Origin: Lachnospiraceae bacterium
GTDB lineage: Bacteria > Bacillota > Clostridia > Lachnospirales > Lachnospiraceae
Direction of reading: 5' to 3'
NCBI GenBank assembly: GCA_021769135.1
Contig: JAETTM010000003.1
Location: 62,001 to 126,000, forward strand
Length of the DNA stretch: 64,000 nucleotides
Position numbers and translations under genes: made by a program
Notes under the pieces: generated by a model
Database searches by the model: none
Told to the model about the DNA's origin: nothing
The model's input: the letters and a program-made list of their open reading frames with translations, nothing else
Shown here: positions 23,247 to 32,033 of the stretch, piece by piece
How the letters are laid out: the number at the start of each line of letters is the position of its first letter
How positions within the stretch are numbered: the stretch's first letter is position 1

Positions 23247-25391
23247 TCATTTGTTCGGCAAATCGTGCTTGCACGAAAATGCGGCATTCAAGCCTTCGCA
23301 TCCTTCCAGGACAAACCGCCCTTCCCGGATGATATCCTTCCTTTCCCCGTCCTTCATTACCGCCGACAGTCCTCCCAGCTCATCGTAAGGAATAGTAATA
23401 TCCGTATGGCAGTTAAAGTAAGCTTTCTCCCTGTCCACACGGCGCAGAGCCGATACCTCGTTATCCCTGGCAATAATCGCCTTGCCGTCAGGATTAAAGG
23501 ACTGCATATCTTCTTCATGGGAATAGCAGGTATCCCCTACTGCAAAATGGGGCCCCATCTTCTCCGCAATAAGTATCGGCAGTTTATCCCCGATTCCATA
23601 GCGTTTCGCCATCATATAAGCCACAGTATTCGTTCCGATAGCGAATTCCCCCATGGGCAGCGTATCATGGCAAAACATCACATTGTCTTTTATATATTTC
23701 CTGTTTTCTTCCTTTGAAGGAAAATTCCCGCACCGGTAGTCCGCTATCATCCCGTCCGCAAAAGTTAATTCCAAATCTTTATACTCCAGCCCGTTCAGGA
23801 AAACGCGGCTCACATGCAGCACCCCATTTGTTCCTTTTAACAGGGGAGAAGTGAAAACTTCCCCTACCGGAATATTCACATCGGCAACGCAGTTTTCGAA
23901 ATTAGTCTCTTTATCCGGCTCCTTCAGTTCGTGAAGCTTCACCTTCAAATCGGTCCGATTGGCCCCCATCCCCTTTATCTCCACATAATCCGCCAAATCC
24001 AAGGCATCTATAAGCCTTTGCTGGATGCTTTGGTACAGCTTGTAATCCAGAGTATTAATCTTCACCGTCTCACGGAAAATCTCCTCATACTTTTCGCCGA
24101 TATCCGGCACTGGAAAAGCGATAATGGTAAAGCTCCGTTCCTCGCCCTTAATATATTCATTCTGCAAATCCCCTGCCGCCGACCTGTATCCCACTTCCAG
24201 CTTCTGCTGCTTTTCCGATAGCTTGAGCGTTTCTTCCTTCGTCTCCGGAACAAAGGGCTCCTCCCCAAACGTTTCCGCTACCGCCGGCCCCCCAAACAAA
24301 GACGCCTCCGTTTTCAAACTCTCATAGGCTTCCCCCATGACCTCCAGCTTACGGTTCACATATTGTTTATCCAGATAAAGAGCCTCGTCCTCTTTATGGT
24401 CATATTCATATTGCTTATTGGCATCCGCCCCGTAAAAGCCCCTCTTACGGATACTTTTCCCCTGCAGCACACTGCTTGCTGCCCTATATATGGTAGGCCT
24501 CATACCTATCCTGGCAAAATTATCCACCGAAGCTCTTATCATCCGTTCAAAGCCCAGACGGTACTGGATATTCACCGTCTTTTTCTTCGAAATATCCTTA
24601 TTGCACACTTCAAAGCCGATGCGGTAGCCTTCCGTATACGTATCCGCTATCCGCCTGACTTCCTCTTCCGTCATCCCACTTAAGTAACTGGCCGTTTTCA
24701 GCTCGCTTTCCGAAATATATTCCCCGAAATAATACAGGTACCTCAAATCGTCCAAATCGCTGCCCATAATAATCCTCAATGCAAAATCCTCTTCCGGGCA
24801 AAGCATCTCCCTCAGCCTTTTTTCCGAAGCATTCTCCGAATAATCGCTGACAAACCAATAAATAATCTGCCTCAATTCTTCATATTCCGGTTTTCCCTTC
24901 CCCTCTTCCAGGGCGCATGCAAACGAGTTGTATATTTCCAGGAAAAGCTCCATCCGGATAACCAGCTGCTCACAGTCCTTTTCAAAAGCGGGCGCAATCA
25001 TCGCCCTCAATTCCGCATATAAAAAGGACAACAGCTGTCCAAAGCCTTCCCCTAACATCTTCACCGCATAAGCAGGGTTCCCATAGCTCGTTCCATAATT
25101 TTCCGGAAAAATATCCGCATACAGCTCCCTGTTCCTCCCCTGCAGTTCCTCCAAGGAAGCCTCATACATTTCCCCGCCTTTCGCCCACTCATAAGTTTTT
25201 ACCACCAAACTGACAAAAGATGCCGTCTTTCTAAAATAGCCATCATAAGGCGCCATCAACCCACTCTCTTCCCCAATCTCCAAAATCCGCCCCTTCGCCA
25301 GCCCATACCTCTCTTTTACGTTTTCATCCACACTTTCCATACGCTCTATTTCCTTTTCCATTTTTATAACCATAATCCGTACATAACGCAC
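23247..25391 (-). CDS. M29-type (aminopeptidase T-like) metallopeptidase with long N-terminal region
   Basis: 714 residues, read from a GTG at 25391 (AGGA close upstream); ATGs at 25373 and 25361 are alternatives. The C-terminal 280 residues carry the M29 aminopeptidase features: GTNGVLHVSRVFLNGLEY, then GEFAIGTN (Glu), AEKMGPHFAVGDT (Glu and His), and FNCHTDITIPYD (His and Asp) as metal ligands. M29 enzymes are normally about 400 residues; here some 330 N-terminal residues of unknown function are added, mostly helical and Glu/Tyr rich. It is probably a cytosolic peptidase. It is followed on the plus side by the palindromic element at 25.4 kb. Confidence 0.75.
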   Translation of the reverse strand: MRYVRIMVIKMEKEIERMESVDENVKERYGLAKGRILEIGEESGLMAPYDGYFRKTASFVSLVVKTYEWAKGGEMYEASLEELQGRNRELYADIFPENYGTSYGNPAYAVKMLGEGFGQLLSFLYAELRAMIAPAFEKDCEQLVIRMELFLEIYNSFACALEEGKGKPEYEELRQIIYWFVSDYSENASEKRLREMLCPEEDFALRIIMGSDLDDLRYLYYFGEYISESELKTASYLSGMTEEEVRRIADTYTEGYRIGFEVCNKDISKKKTVNIQYRLGFERMIRASVDNFARIGMRPTIYRAASSVLQGKSIRKRGFYGADANKQYEYDHKEDEALYLDKQYVNRKLEVMGEAYESLKTEASLFGGPAVAETFGEEPFVPETKEETLKLSEKQQKLEVGYRSAAGDLQNEYIKGEERSFTIIAFPVPDIGEKYEEIFRETVKINTLDYKLYQSIQQRLIDALDLADYVEIKGMGANRTDLKVKLHELKEPDKETNFENCVADVNIPVGEVFTSPLLKGTNGVLHVSRVFLNGLEYKDLELTFADGMIADYRCGNFPSKEENRKYIKDNVMFCHDTLPMGEFAIGTNTVAYMMAKRYGIGDKLPILIAEKMGPHFAVGDTCYSHEEDMQSFNPDGKAIIARDNEVSALRRVDREKAYFNCHTDITIPYDELGGLSAVMKDGERKDIIREGRFVLEGCEGLNAAFSCKHDLPNK

Positions 25392-25416
25392 TCTTCCTAT
25401 CTCTCTCCGTTAGCCA

Positions 25417-25620
25417 TTTGCGAAGCCGATAACCTTGCTGAATATTCTGGCAATATATTCTGTGCAAAGCCCTTTTGTGCCGCGGAATCAAGACCATAAA
25501 TCATGGAGGCGCTATCGCCGACATGATTTCGCTTTACTGGGCTTGATGCAGCGTCCGGCACAATGGGATTTGCGCGGAATATATTGACAGAATATTCTCA
25601 CAGCCCAATCCCTTCGCAAT
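25417..25620. repeat. About 200-bp imperfect palindromic element (cruciform or structured RNA)
   Basis: The 240-base gap between two minus-strand genes is almost all palindrome. TTGCGAAG (25418-25425) pairs with 25612-25619. The 21-base block 25440-25460 pairs with 25577-25597 with one mismatch. Complementarity continues through 25461-25482 with 25555-25576 (a few mismatches, one extra T). The centre is a nested hairpin: AAATCATG (25498-25505) with CATGATTT (25522-25529), then GA opposite GA, then GGCG/CGCC closing a CTAT loop. It contains no open reading frame. It could be a miniature inverted-repeat element or a structured RNA; the strand is not determined. Confidence 0.75.
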
Positions 25621-25631
25621 TGCCACCCACA

Positions 25632-25973
25632 TCACCCAATCCCCGCATACAATATAAAGCTGACCGCCCCAAGGCTAAGCACATTCAGCCCAATCCCGAG
25701 ATGAGGAAACAAATAATAATTATCTTTTTCTATTCTTGACAATATGCCGAGTATCAGCCCTGCCAAAGAAAAAAGGGTAACGAGAAATACAGCCGCCCCA
25801 TACTGAGGCTTGGCATCCCCCCCCTGCCTGTAAGTCAAATAGACTGCCGCGCCTATGGAAACAAGCGAAAGCATTCCCAGTATCGCTGACATAATCCCCT
25901 TCTCCGGATGTTTTCTCACCGTGAATATATAGCCGCCTTTTCTTCCGCCCTTATGGTTTTCTTTATGGAACAT
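25632..25973 (-). CDS. Small membrane protein, DUF6142-like
   Basis: 113 residues from ATG 25973, six bases after GGAGG; the frame extends upstream to 26024 without support. After a basic N-terminus (HKENHKGGRKGG) there are three membrane segments (about 27-47, 56-76 and 88-108), ending in YAGIG. The layout matches my memory of DUF6142 proteins in Lachnospiraceae (unverified). No function known. It is next to a 50-residue membrane protein on the same strand. Confidence 0.65.
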   Translation of the reverse strand: MFHKENHKGGRKGGYIFTVRKHPEKGIMSAILGMLSLVSIGAAVYLTYRQGGDAKPQYGAAVFLVTLFSLAGLILGILSRIEKDNYYLFPHLGIGLNVLSLGAVSFILYAGIG

Positions 25974-26050
25974 TTCATACCTCCGAATTTTCGGTAAAAC
26001 ACGCTCTAACCTCTGAATGGGCATTCCTCAGCAAGGAATGCCCACTCTCC

Positions 26051-26203
26051 TTAAAACAATATCTTTGATTTGCTGGATAGCAGCTTTGCCCCGCTTATAA
26101 TAAGCAGAACCCCTCCTGTAATCCCTGCTACCAGCGTGACCACTCCGACCACAATGTTTAAAGCCCCTGAACCGCTCATCGTTTTATATATTTTCTCTTC
26201 CAT
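26051..26203 (-). CDS. 50-residue membrane protein, hypothetical
   Basis: From ATG 26203: a short polar start (MEEKIYKTMSGSGALN), one hydrophobic hairpin (about residues 17-38, with VVGVVTLVAGITGGVLL) and a basic end. The ribosome binding site is weak (GGAAAGGG about 13 bases upstream). Such small membrane proteins next to a DUF6142-like gene are plausible but this one is hard to confirm; it lies only 48 bases after the pyrE stop. Confidence 0.5.
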   Translation of the reverse strand: MEEKIYKTMSGSGALNIVVGVVTLVAGITGGVLLIISGAKLLSSKSKILF

Positions 26204-26251
26204 ACAAATACCCATGCCCTTTCCGCAGCCTGCCGTTTTATGTTGCATCCT

Positions 26252-26932
26252 TTACATGCTCTTTGCCCCATACTGTTCATAATATGCGTCAATTGCAGAT
26301 TTACATGCATCATCAATATAAATTTTACCACGATACGGTTTATTATACAAATATTCCACAACTTCTTCCATTGTCACAATCGCATTCGCGTCAAACCCAT
26401 AGTTTTCCTTTATTTCGCTCAATGCGCTTTTTTCCCCCCGGCCCTTTTCCATCCGGTTTAAAGATACCATAAGCCCTTTGATATCCACATCCGCCTGTGC
26501 CTTCAATATGGGGAACGTCTCTTCAATAGATTTACCGGAAGTCGTCACATCCTCAATGATAATTACCCTATCCCCGTCTTTTAGCCTGCTGCCCAGCAGG
26601 ATTCCCGTATCCCCATGGTCTTTTTCCTCTTTCCGGTTAGAGCAGTAACGCACTTCCTTCCCATAAAGTTCGCTAAGCGCCATAGTAGTCGCCACGCTTA
26701 AGGGGATTCCTTTATAGGCAGGGCCGAATAATACATCGAAATCCAGCCCATAGCTGTCATAAATCGCTTTAGCATAAAATTCTCCCAGCTTCCGCAGCTG
26801 CGCGCCCGTTACGTAACCTCCTGCATTCATAAAGAAAGGGGATTTCCTGCCGCTTTTTAAAATAAATTCCCCGAACTTTAACACCTGGCTGTCTATCATA
26901 AACTCTATAAATTGTTTCTTATAATCTTCCAT
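26252..26932 (-). CDS. pyrE: Orotate phosphoribosyltransferase
   Basis: 226 residues from ATG 26932 (AAGGGG upstream); the open frame begins at 27019. It makes OMP from orotate and PRPP. Motifs: LKSGRKSPFFMNAG, GPAYKGIPLS, RKEEKDHG (flexible loop) and the PRPP-binding VIIIEDVTTSGKSIEE. It is part of a pyrF-(response regulator)-pyrE cluster, 35 bases after the regulator. Confidence 0.95.
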   Translation of the reverse strand: MEDYKKQFIEFMIDSQVLKFGEFILKSGRKSPFFMNAGGYVTGAQLRKLGEFYAKAIYDSYGLDFDVLFGPAYKGIPLSVATTMALSELYGKEVRYCSNRKEEKDHGDTGILLGSRLKDGDRVIIIEDVTTSGKSIEETFPILKAQADVDIKGLMVSLNRMEKGRGEKSALSEIKENYGFDANAIVTMEEVVEYLYNKPYRGKIYIDDACKSAIDAYYEQYGAKSM

Positions 26933-26967
26933 ATGCCTACCCCTTCCCTGCCCGATGCCGTCCGTTC

Positions 26968-27927
26968 CTATTGCTTTGTTCCCGGTTGAGTATTCCCATT
27001 GCTGGGCTTTTCCTGCCACAGCCGCATCTTATTATCGCACCACACCACCTGGTTCCTTCCAAAACGCTTGGCGTCATACAGCATGCTGTCCGCGATTTTT
27101 AAAAAGGCACTATAATCGTCATTCCGTTTAGGAATCACGGTAACTCCGCCCACGCTCACCGTAACCCATTCGCCCACATCCTTGGCATGGGGAATATGGA
27201 GTTTTTCTATTTCCTGCCTCACCTTTTTAATATGGCTGAAGGTAGACTGGGAACCGCCCCCCAAAATAATAGCCACGAATTCTTCCCCTCCATAGCGGGC
27301 AACAAAATCCGTCGTACGCCTTAAGCGGAGCGTAAGGGTTTTCGCAATCGCTGCTATTACCTTATCTCCCGCCGGATGGCCGAAAGTGTCATTGTATACC
27401 TTGAAATGGTCGATATCAAACATACAAATGGAAAATGGAATCTGCAAACGGGTTGCTTCCTGCCATTTTATAATACTGTAACGTTCATACCGCCGTCTGT
27501 TTGCAATTCCTGTCAGCTGGTCGGTCATGGATTGCTGTTCCACCTGCTTGCGGTATCTATACAGTTTAATGTGCGTATTGACCCTTGCTTTTACAATTAA
27601 AGGATGGAACGGTTTTGTAATATAATCCACCGCCCCTAATGTAAGGCCCCGCTGTTCGTCCTGTATGTCCGAAAGGCTTGTAATCAAAATTACAGGAACG
27701 CTTTGGGTGATAATCTCCTCCTGCAATTTTTTCAACAGCGTAAAGCCATCCATTCCAGGCATAATTACATCCAGCAAAATCAGTGAAAAATTCCCGGCGC
27801 TGGCATAACGGAGCCCATCCTCCGCCGTTTGGGCAACAGTAATCTCGTAATCGTCATCCAGGATGGCTTTTAACTGAGCCGCCTGCAATGCACTATCATC
27901 AACAATCAGTATCTTTTCGTTTTCCAT
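26968..27927 (-). CDS. Response regulator with GGDEF domain (diguanylate cyclase)
   Basis: 319 residues from ATG 27927, seven bases after GGAG; ATG 27933 is too close to the site. Residues 1-120 are a receiver domain (KILIVDDSALQ, LILLDVIMPGMDGF with the phospho-Asp, and a conserved Lys in YITKPF). Residues 150-300 are a GGDEF domain with FVARYGGEEFVAIIL, so the active-site motif GGEEF is intact; an RxxD inhibitory site (RTTD) precedes it by five residues. It should make cyclic di-GMP in response to a phosphorelay. It lies between pyrF and pyrE with gaps of 19 and 35 bases, so it is probably co-transcribed with them. Confidence 0.92.
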   Translation of the reverse strand: MENEKILIVDDSALQAAQLKAILDDDYEITVAQTAEDGLRYASAGNFSLILLDVIMPGMDGFTLLKKLQEEIITQSVPVILITSLSDIQDEQRGLTLGAVDYITKPFHPLIVKARVNTHIKLYRYRKQVEQQSMTDQLTGIANRRRYERYSIIKWQEATRLQIPFSICMFDIDHFKVYNDTFGHPAGDKVIAAIAKTLTLRLRRTTDFVARYGGEEFVAIILGGGSQSTFSHIKKVRQEIEKLHIPHAKDVGEWVTVSVGGVTVIPKRNDDYSAFLKIADSMLYDAKRFGRNQVVWCDNKMRLWQEKPSNGNTQPGTKQ

Positions 27928-27946
27928 ATCCATGCTCCTGTTTGGG

Positions 27947-28879
27947 TTATTTATTTTTCCCTTTTAAAGCCGATACAATATCATCCCTCATATCCTCTAC
28001 CGCCGCACGGGCTGCCTCCCCAAAGCATTTTTCCCCGAACTTCGAATATTTTTCCTGCTGGTATGCCGCGATGATTCCCCTTGAAGAGTTTACAATCGCC
28101 CCCAGCCCGTCTTCATTGAAAAAGTTGACGAGATCCGCCCCTTTTCCTCCCTGTGCCCCATAGCCCGGAACAAGGATATATGCTTTCGGCATGATTTTTC
28201 GAAGGATTTTTCCCATTTCGGGATAGGTGGCCCCTACAACAGCGCCTACATAACTATATGAATCCCCCATAAAGGTTTCCCCCCACTGGGCTACTTTTTC
28301 CCCTACAATTTCATACAACGGGCGCCCATCCACTAGCCGATCCTGAAATTCCCCGCTGCTGGGGTTGGATGTTTTTACCAAAACAAAAATCCCTTTCTTT
28401 TCCTGCCTGCATACATCGATAAAGGGCTTCACCCCATCGCTTCCTAAATAGGGGTTCACCGTAGCGAAATCCTCATCGAATCCGGCATATGACCGGCTTC
28501 CGACTTCCACCCTTCCCAGATGCCCAACGGCATATGCTTCGGAAGTAGAGCCGATATCTCCCCGCTTCACATCGCCGATGACTATCAAATCCTTCTCTTT
28601 ACAATAGTCCAGCGTTCTCTTAAATACTTTCAGCCCTTCCAGCCCAAACTGCTCATACATGGCAATCTGAGGCTTTACGGCAGGTATTAAATCAAAGGTA
28701 TTATCGATAATCCCTTTGTTGAACTGCCATATTGCCTCCGCTGCCCCTTCCAGGGTTTCGCCGAATTCCCCATATGCTTTCTCTACAATATGGCTAGGAA
28801 TATATTTTAACATAGGATCCAAGCCCACAACAATAGGGGCCTGCGTTTTTTTTATTTTTTCTATTAATTTATGAATCAT
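27947..28879 (-). CDS. pyrF: Orotidine 5'-phosphate decarboxylase (type 2)
   Basis: 310 residues. It decarboxylates OMP to UMP. Features: APIVVGLDPMLKYIP at the start, the catalytic motif VIGDVKRGDIG with Lys and Asp, TVNPYLGSDGVKPF, and LVPGYGAQGGKGAD near the end. The length and the TVNPYLGxDG motif mark the long (type 2) form. First gene of the pyrF-regulator-pyrE group. Confidence 0.95.
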   Translation of the reverse strand: MIHKLIEKIKKTQAPIVVGLDPMLKYIPSHIVEKAYGEFGETLEGAAEAIWQFNKGIIDNTFDLIPAVKPQIAMYEQFGLEGLKVFKRTLDYCKEKDLIVIGDVKRGDIGSTSEAYAVGHLGRVEVGSRSYAGFDEDFATVNPYLGSDGVKPFIDVCRQEKKGIFVLVKTSNPSSGEFQDRLVDGRPLYEIVGEKVAQWGETFMGDSYSYVGAVVGATYPEMGKILRKIMPKAYILVPGYGAQGGKGADLVNFFNEDGLGAIVNSSRGIIAAYQQEKYSKFGEKCFGEAARAAVEDMRDDIVSALKGKNK

Positions 28880-28936
28880 TTTTCCTCATTTCCGGCTAGG
28901 TTTCCATAGGCAGCCCGGCATCATATGGGCCGCGGC

Positions 28937-29335
28937 CTAAAGTCCTGCCCTTTCCAGATCTTTCAATATATATCTGTTTTCAATATAATCCGGGAACTTC
29001 TCCTTTTCCACCCATTCCCATCCGTCATATTCTTCCCCTAATACAATATTCCCCTCATTCTCAATAGAACATATATAAGCGATGCCAACGCACTGGGAAT
29101 CCCCAAGCAAGCTGGACCATGTATAAACGATACGCTCTATCTCGCCTTCCACGGAAAGGATTTCTTCCATCGCCCGCAGCATCGCTTCATCCGGCGACTC
29201 GCCGAAATTCACTTCCGCATCCACGAATTCCCATACGAAAGGATCCGGAATCCTGTCATCCATCCACCTTTTAACCAAAAGGTATTTTCCGTCCTTCTCG
29301 ATAATCCCCTTTACCCTCAGATAAACATCTCCCAT
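28937..29335 (-). CDS. Nudix-fold protein with degenerate Nudix box
   Basis: 132 residues with the N-terminal Nudix strand pattern (GIIEKDGKYLLVKRW) and a box region VDAEVNFGESPDEAMLRAMEEIL. Against the consensus G-x5-E-x7-RE-U-x-EE-x-G, the first Gly is Ala, the second Glu of RE is Ala and the last Glu of EE is Ile; only E7, R15 and E19 remain. Two metal ligands are thus missing, so it is probably not a standard hydrolase. It lies 84 bases after nrdD; no clear link is seen. Confidence 0.75.
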   Translation of the reverse strand: MGDVYLRVKGIIEKDGKYLLVKRWMDDRIPDPFVWEFVDAEVNFGESPDEAMLRAMEEILSVEGEIERIVYTWSSLLGDSQCVGIAYICSIENEGNIVLGEEYDGWEWVEKEKFPDYIENRYILKDLERAGL

Positions 29336-29419
29336 TTTGAACTCTTACCCCTTTTCCCTGTTAGTACTCCCATCGGAATTCCTCGAGCAAATATCCGGAT
29401 GCAGAGTACTTGATATCTT

Positions 29420-31834
29420 TCAAACGTTTCCTGCGACAGCGTAAACAGCGCCTGATTTCATATGCCCATCCGCATATTTGCGTATATTAGAAGCATTTAC
29501 ATACTTTTTCACGGATTCACCATTCACAACCACCAGCGTAGGCGCCTGCATAACGCCATATTTCCCCGCCAATTCCATATTTTCCTCCGCATCGATCGCT
29601 ATGTATTGCTCTCCCTTCAAATATTCCCTTGCCAACCTGCAGTTCGGACATGTCTTTGTAGTAAAAAGGTAACTCACCGTTTCCGGCTTTTCCACCCTTA
29701 TCCTTCCGTCCTTGTCCTGCCCCGATAATGTCACCATACTAATCATCGGCCGCTTCAGGCTGGAACTTTGCACATCATATTCCGTCCTGTTGGCATATTC
29801 CTGCAGCTTCCCGTCATTCCAATTCTGAACCGGCCTGTAATATCCGGTAATCCTGCTGTAAACCTCCGTTGCCTTGCCGCAATGGGGGCATATCTTCTTC
29901 TCCCCGGCCAGATACCCATGCTCCTTACAAATAGAATATGTGGGGGATAAAGTATAATAAGGCAGCCTGTAATTTTCCGCAATCGTCCGCACCAGATTGG
30001 CCGCCGCTTTCCAGTCGGGCAGCTTTTCGCCTAAAAACGCATGGAATACCGTTCCCGACGTATAAAGCGTCTGCAATTCGTCTTGAATATCCAGCGCATC
30101 GAAAATATCCACCGTATAATCTACGGGCAAATGGGAAGAATTGGTATAATAAGGCGTATCCCCCTGGTTGCCCGCCGTTTTGATTGCAGGCCACTTCTCT
30201 TTATCGTGCTTTGCCAGACGGTAAGTCGTGCTTTCCGCAGGCGTCGCCTCCAGATTGTACAAATCCCCATACATCTCCTGGTAATCGGAGAGGCGGTTCC
30301 TCATATGGTTCAGCACTTCTTTTGTGAATTCCTGCGTCTTTTTGCTGCTTAAATCCGCCCTTAACCAATTGGCATTCAGCCCCACCTCATTCATTCCGAT
30401 AAGCCCTATGGTGGAAAAATGATTGTCAAAGTTCCCCAGATACCGTTTTGTATAAGGATAAAGCCCTTCCTCCAAAAGCTTGGAAATCACTCCCCTTTTA
30501 ATTTTCAGGGAACGGGCCGCAATATCCATCATCCGGTTCAGCCTCCGGTAAAAATCATCCTTGTTGGCGGATAAATAGGCAATCCTGGGCATATTTATCG
30601 TAACTACGCCCACGCTCCCCGTGCTTTCCCCCGAACCGAAAAAACCGCCGGTCTTTTTTCTAAGTTCCCGCAAGTCCAGGCGCAGCCTGCAGCACATGCT
30701 GCGCACATCCCCGGGCTCCATATCCGAATTAATATAATTGGAAAAATAAGGGGTTCCGTACTTCGCCGTCATTTCAAACAGCAGCCTGTTGTTTTCATTA
30801 TCCGACCAGTCAAAATCCCTGGTAATGGAATAAGTAGGAATCGGATACTGGAATCCCCTGCCGTTGGCATCCCCTTCAATCATCGTCTCGATGAAGGCTT
30901 TATTTACCATATCCATTTCCGTTTTGCAGTCTTTATATTTGAAATCCATCTCCTTGCCGCCAACAATAGCCGGAAGCTCTGCCAAATCATCCGGTATCGT
31001 CCAGTCCAAAGTAATATTGGAAAAAGGCGCCTGGGTTCCCCAGCGGCTGGGCGTATTCACGCCGTAAATAAATGCCTCGATGCACTTTTTCACCTCAGGG
31101 TAGCTCAAACGATCCGCCTTCACAAAGGGGGCAAGGTATGTATCGAAGGACGAAAAAGCCTGTGCGCCCGCCCATTCGTTCTGCATAATCCCCAGGAAAT
31201 TAACCATCTGGTTGCATAAAACGGAAAGGTGCGCGGCCGGCGCAGATGTAATCTTGCCCGTAATCCCCCCAAGCCCTTCCTTAATCAGCTGCTTTAAAGA
31301 CCACCCTGCGCAATACCCTGTCAGCATGGACAAATCATGAATATGGATATCCGCATTCCTATGGGCATCCGCAATCTCGGAATCATAGATTTCCGACAGC
31401 CAGTAATTCGCCGTAACCGCACCGGAATTGCTTAAAATCAGCCCGCCTACCGAATATGTCACGGTAGAATTTTCCTTCACCCGCCAGTCTTCTATTTTCA
31501 CATAACTGTTTACCACATCCTTATAATCCAGGATAGTAGACTTCATATTTCGCATTTTTTCCCGCTGCTTACGGTACAAAATAAACGCCTTGGCCGGTTC
31601 CGCATATCCTGCCTGTTCCAGCACCTTCTCCACGCTGTCCTGGATATCCTCCACATGGACTTTCCCGTCCTTTACTTTGCTTTGGAATTCCGCCGTTACG
31701 CGCAGCGCCAGCAAATCTATGATATCGTTATTGTACTGTATATCCGTCGCGTTAAATGCCTTCATTATAGCATCGTTAATCTTCACCAACGTGAAATCTG
31801 CAATTTCCCCATCCCGTTTAATTACCTGAAACAT
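29420..31834 (-). CDS. nrdD: Anaerobic (class III) ribonucleoside-triphosphate reductase with C-terminal thioredoxin-like domain
   Basis: 804 residues from ATG 31834 (GGAGG upstream). It makes dNTPs in the absence of oxygen using a glycyl radical. An ATP-cone domain (VIKRDGEIADF) opens the protein; the C-terminal zinc site (CKEHG...CPHCG) and the radical loop RITGYYRPV with Gly664 are present. A further 100 residues follow: YLFTTKTCPNCRLAREYL with a CPNC redox pair and a PTLVVVNG segment, i.e. a thioredoxin/glutaredoxin-like domain. The activating enzyme NrdG is not adjacent and not seen in the window. A strong promoter and a palindrome lie upstream. Confidence 0.93.
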   Translation of the reverse strand: MFQVIKRDGEIADFTLVKINDAIMKAFNATDIQYNNDIIDLLALRVTAEFQSKVKDGKVHVEDIQDSVEKVLEQAGYAEPAKAFILYRKQREKMRNMKSTILDYKDVVNSYVKIEDWRVKENSTVTYSVGGLILSNSGAVTANYWLSEIYDSEIADAHRNADIHIHDLSMLTGYCAGWSLKQLIKEGLGGITGKITSAPAAHLSVLCNQMVNFLGIMQNEWAGAQAFSSFDTYLAPFVKADRLSYPEVKKCIEAFIYGVNTPSRWGTQAPFSNITLDWTIPDDLAELPAIVGGKEMDFKYKDCKTEMDMVNKAFIETMIEGDANGRGFQYPIPTYSITRDFDWSDNENNRLLFEMTAKYGTPYFSNYINSDMEPGDVRSMCCRLRLDLRELRKKTGGFFGSGESTGSVGVVTINMPRIAYLSANKDDFYRRLNRMMDIAARSLKIKRGVISKLLEEGLYPYTKRYLGNFDNHFSTIGLIGMNEVGLNANWLRADLSSKKTQEFTKEVLNHMRNRLSDYQEMYGDLYNLEATPAESTTYRLAKHDKEKWPAIKTAGNQGDTPYYTNSSHLPVDYTVDIFDALDIQDELQTLYTSGTVFHAFLGEKLPDWKAAANLVRTIAENYRLPYYTLSPTYSICKEHGYLAGEKKICPHCGKATEVYSRITGYYRPVQNWNDGKLQEYANRTEYDVQSSSLKRPMISMVTLSGQDKDGRIRVEKPETVSYLFTTKTCPNCRLAREYLKGEQYIAIDAEENMELAGKYGVMQAPTLVVVNGESVKKYVNASNIRKYADGHMKSGAVYAVAGNV

Positions 31835-31928
31835 CTTTACCTCCATGACGGCCCATAGCCTGATTTATATCCCGAACAGCCCTCTCTAAAAAACCCCTCG
31901 CAACATCCTGTCAACGCCGCATATTGGC

Positions 31929-31983
31929 ATTGTATCATCACAGAGTTAAAAAGTCAACAAAACATACTAGATATCATGTTGAC
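31929..31983 (-). promoter_or_regulatory. nrdD promoter and upstream palindrome
   Basis: On the minus strand TTGACT (complement of 31952-31957) and TACAAT (complement of 31929-31934) are 17 bases apart. Just upstream, AACAT-N10-ATGTT (31961-31980) and GTCAAC...GTTGAC (31953-31958 and 31978-31983) form an inverted repeat next to the -35 box. It only partly resembles the NrdR box (ACA-CTATATATAG-TGT type), so the bound protein is uncertain. Confidence 0.6.
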
Positions 31984-32033
31984 GTTTTTAAGTAAATACA
32001 ATATCTTGTGCCATTCCCGGGAAACGGCATAGG

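Noticed and set aside
31979-32007. Plus-strand promoter-like TTGACG-17-TATCTT
   Set aside because: No plus-strand gene or RNA structure follows; it lies in the regulatory region of minus-strand nrdD and is probably chance.
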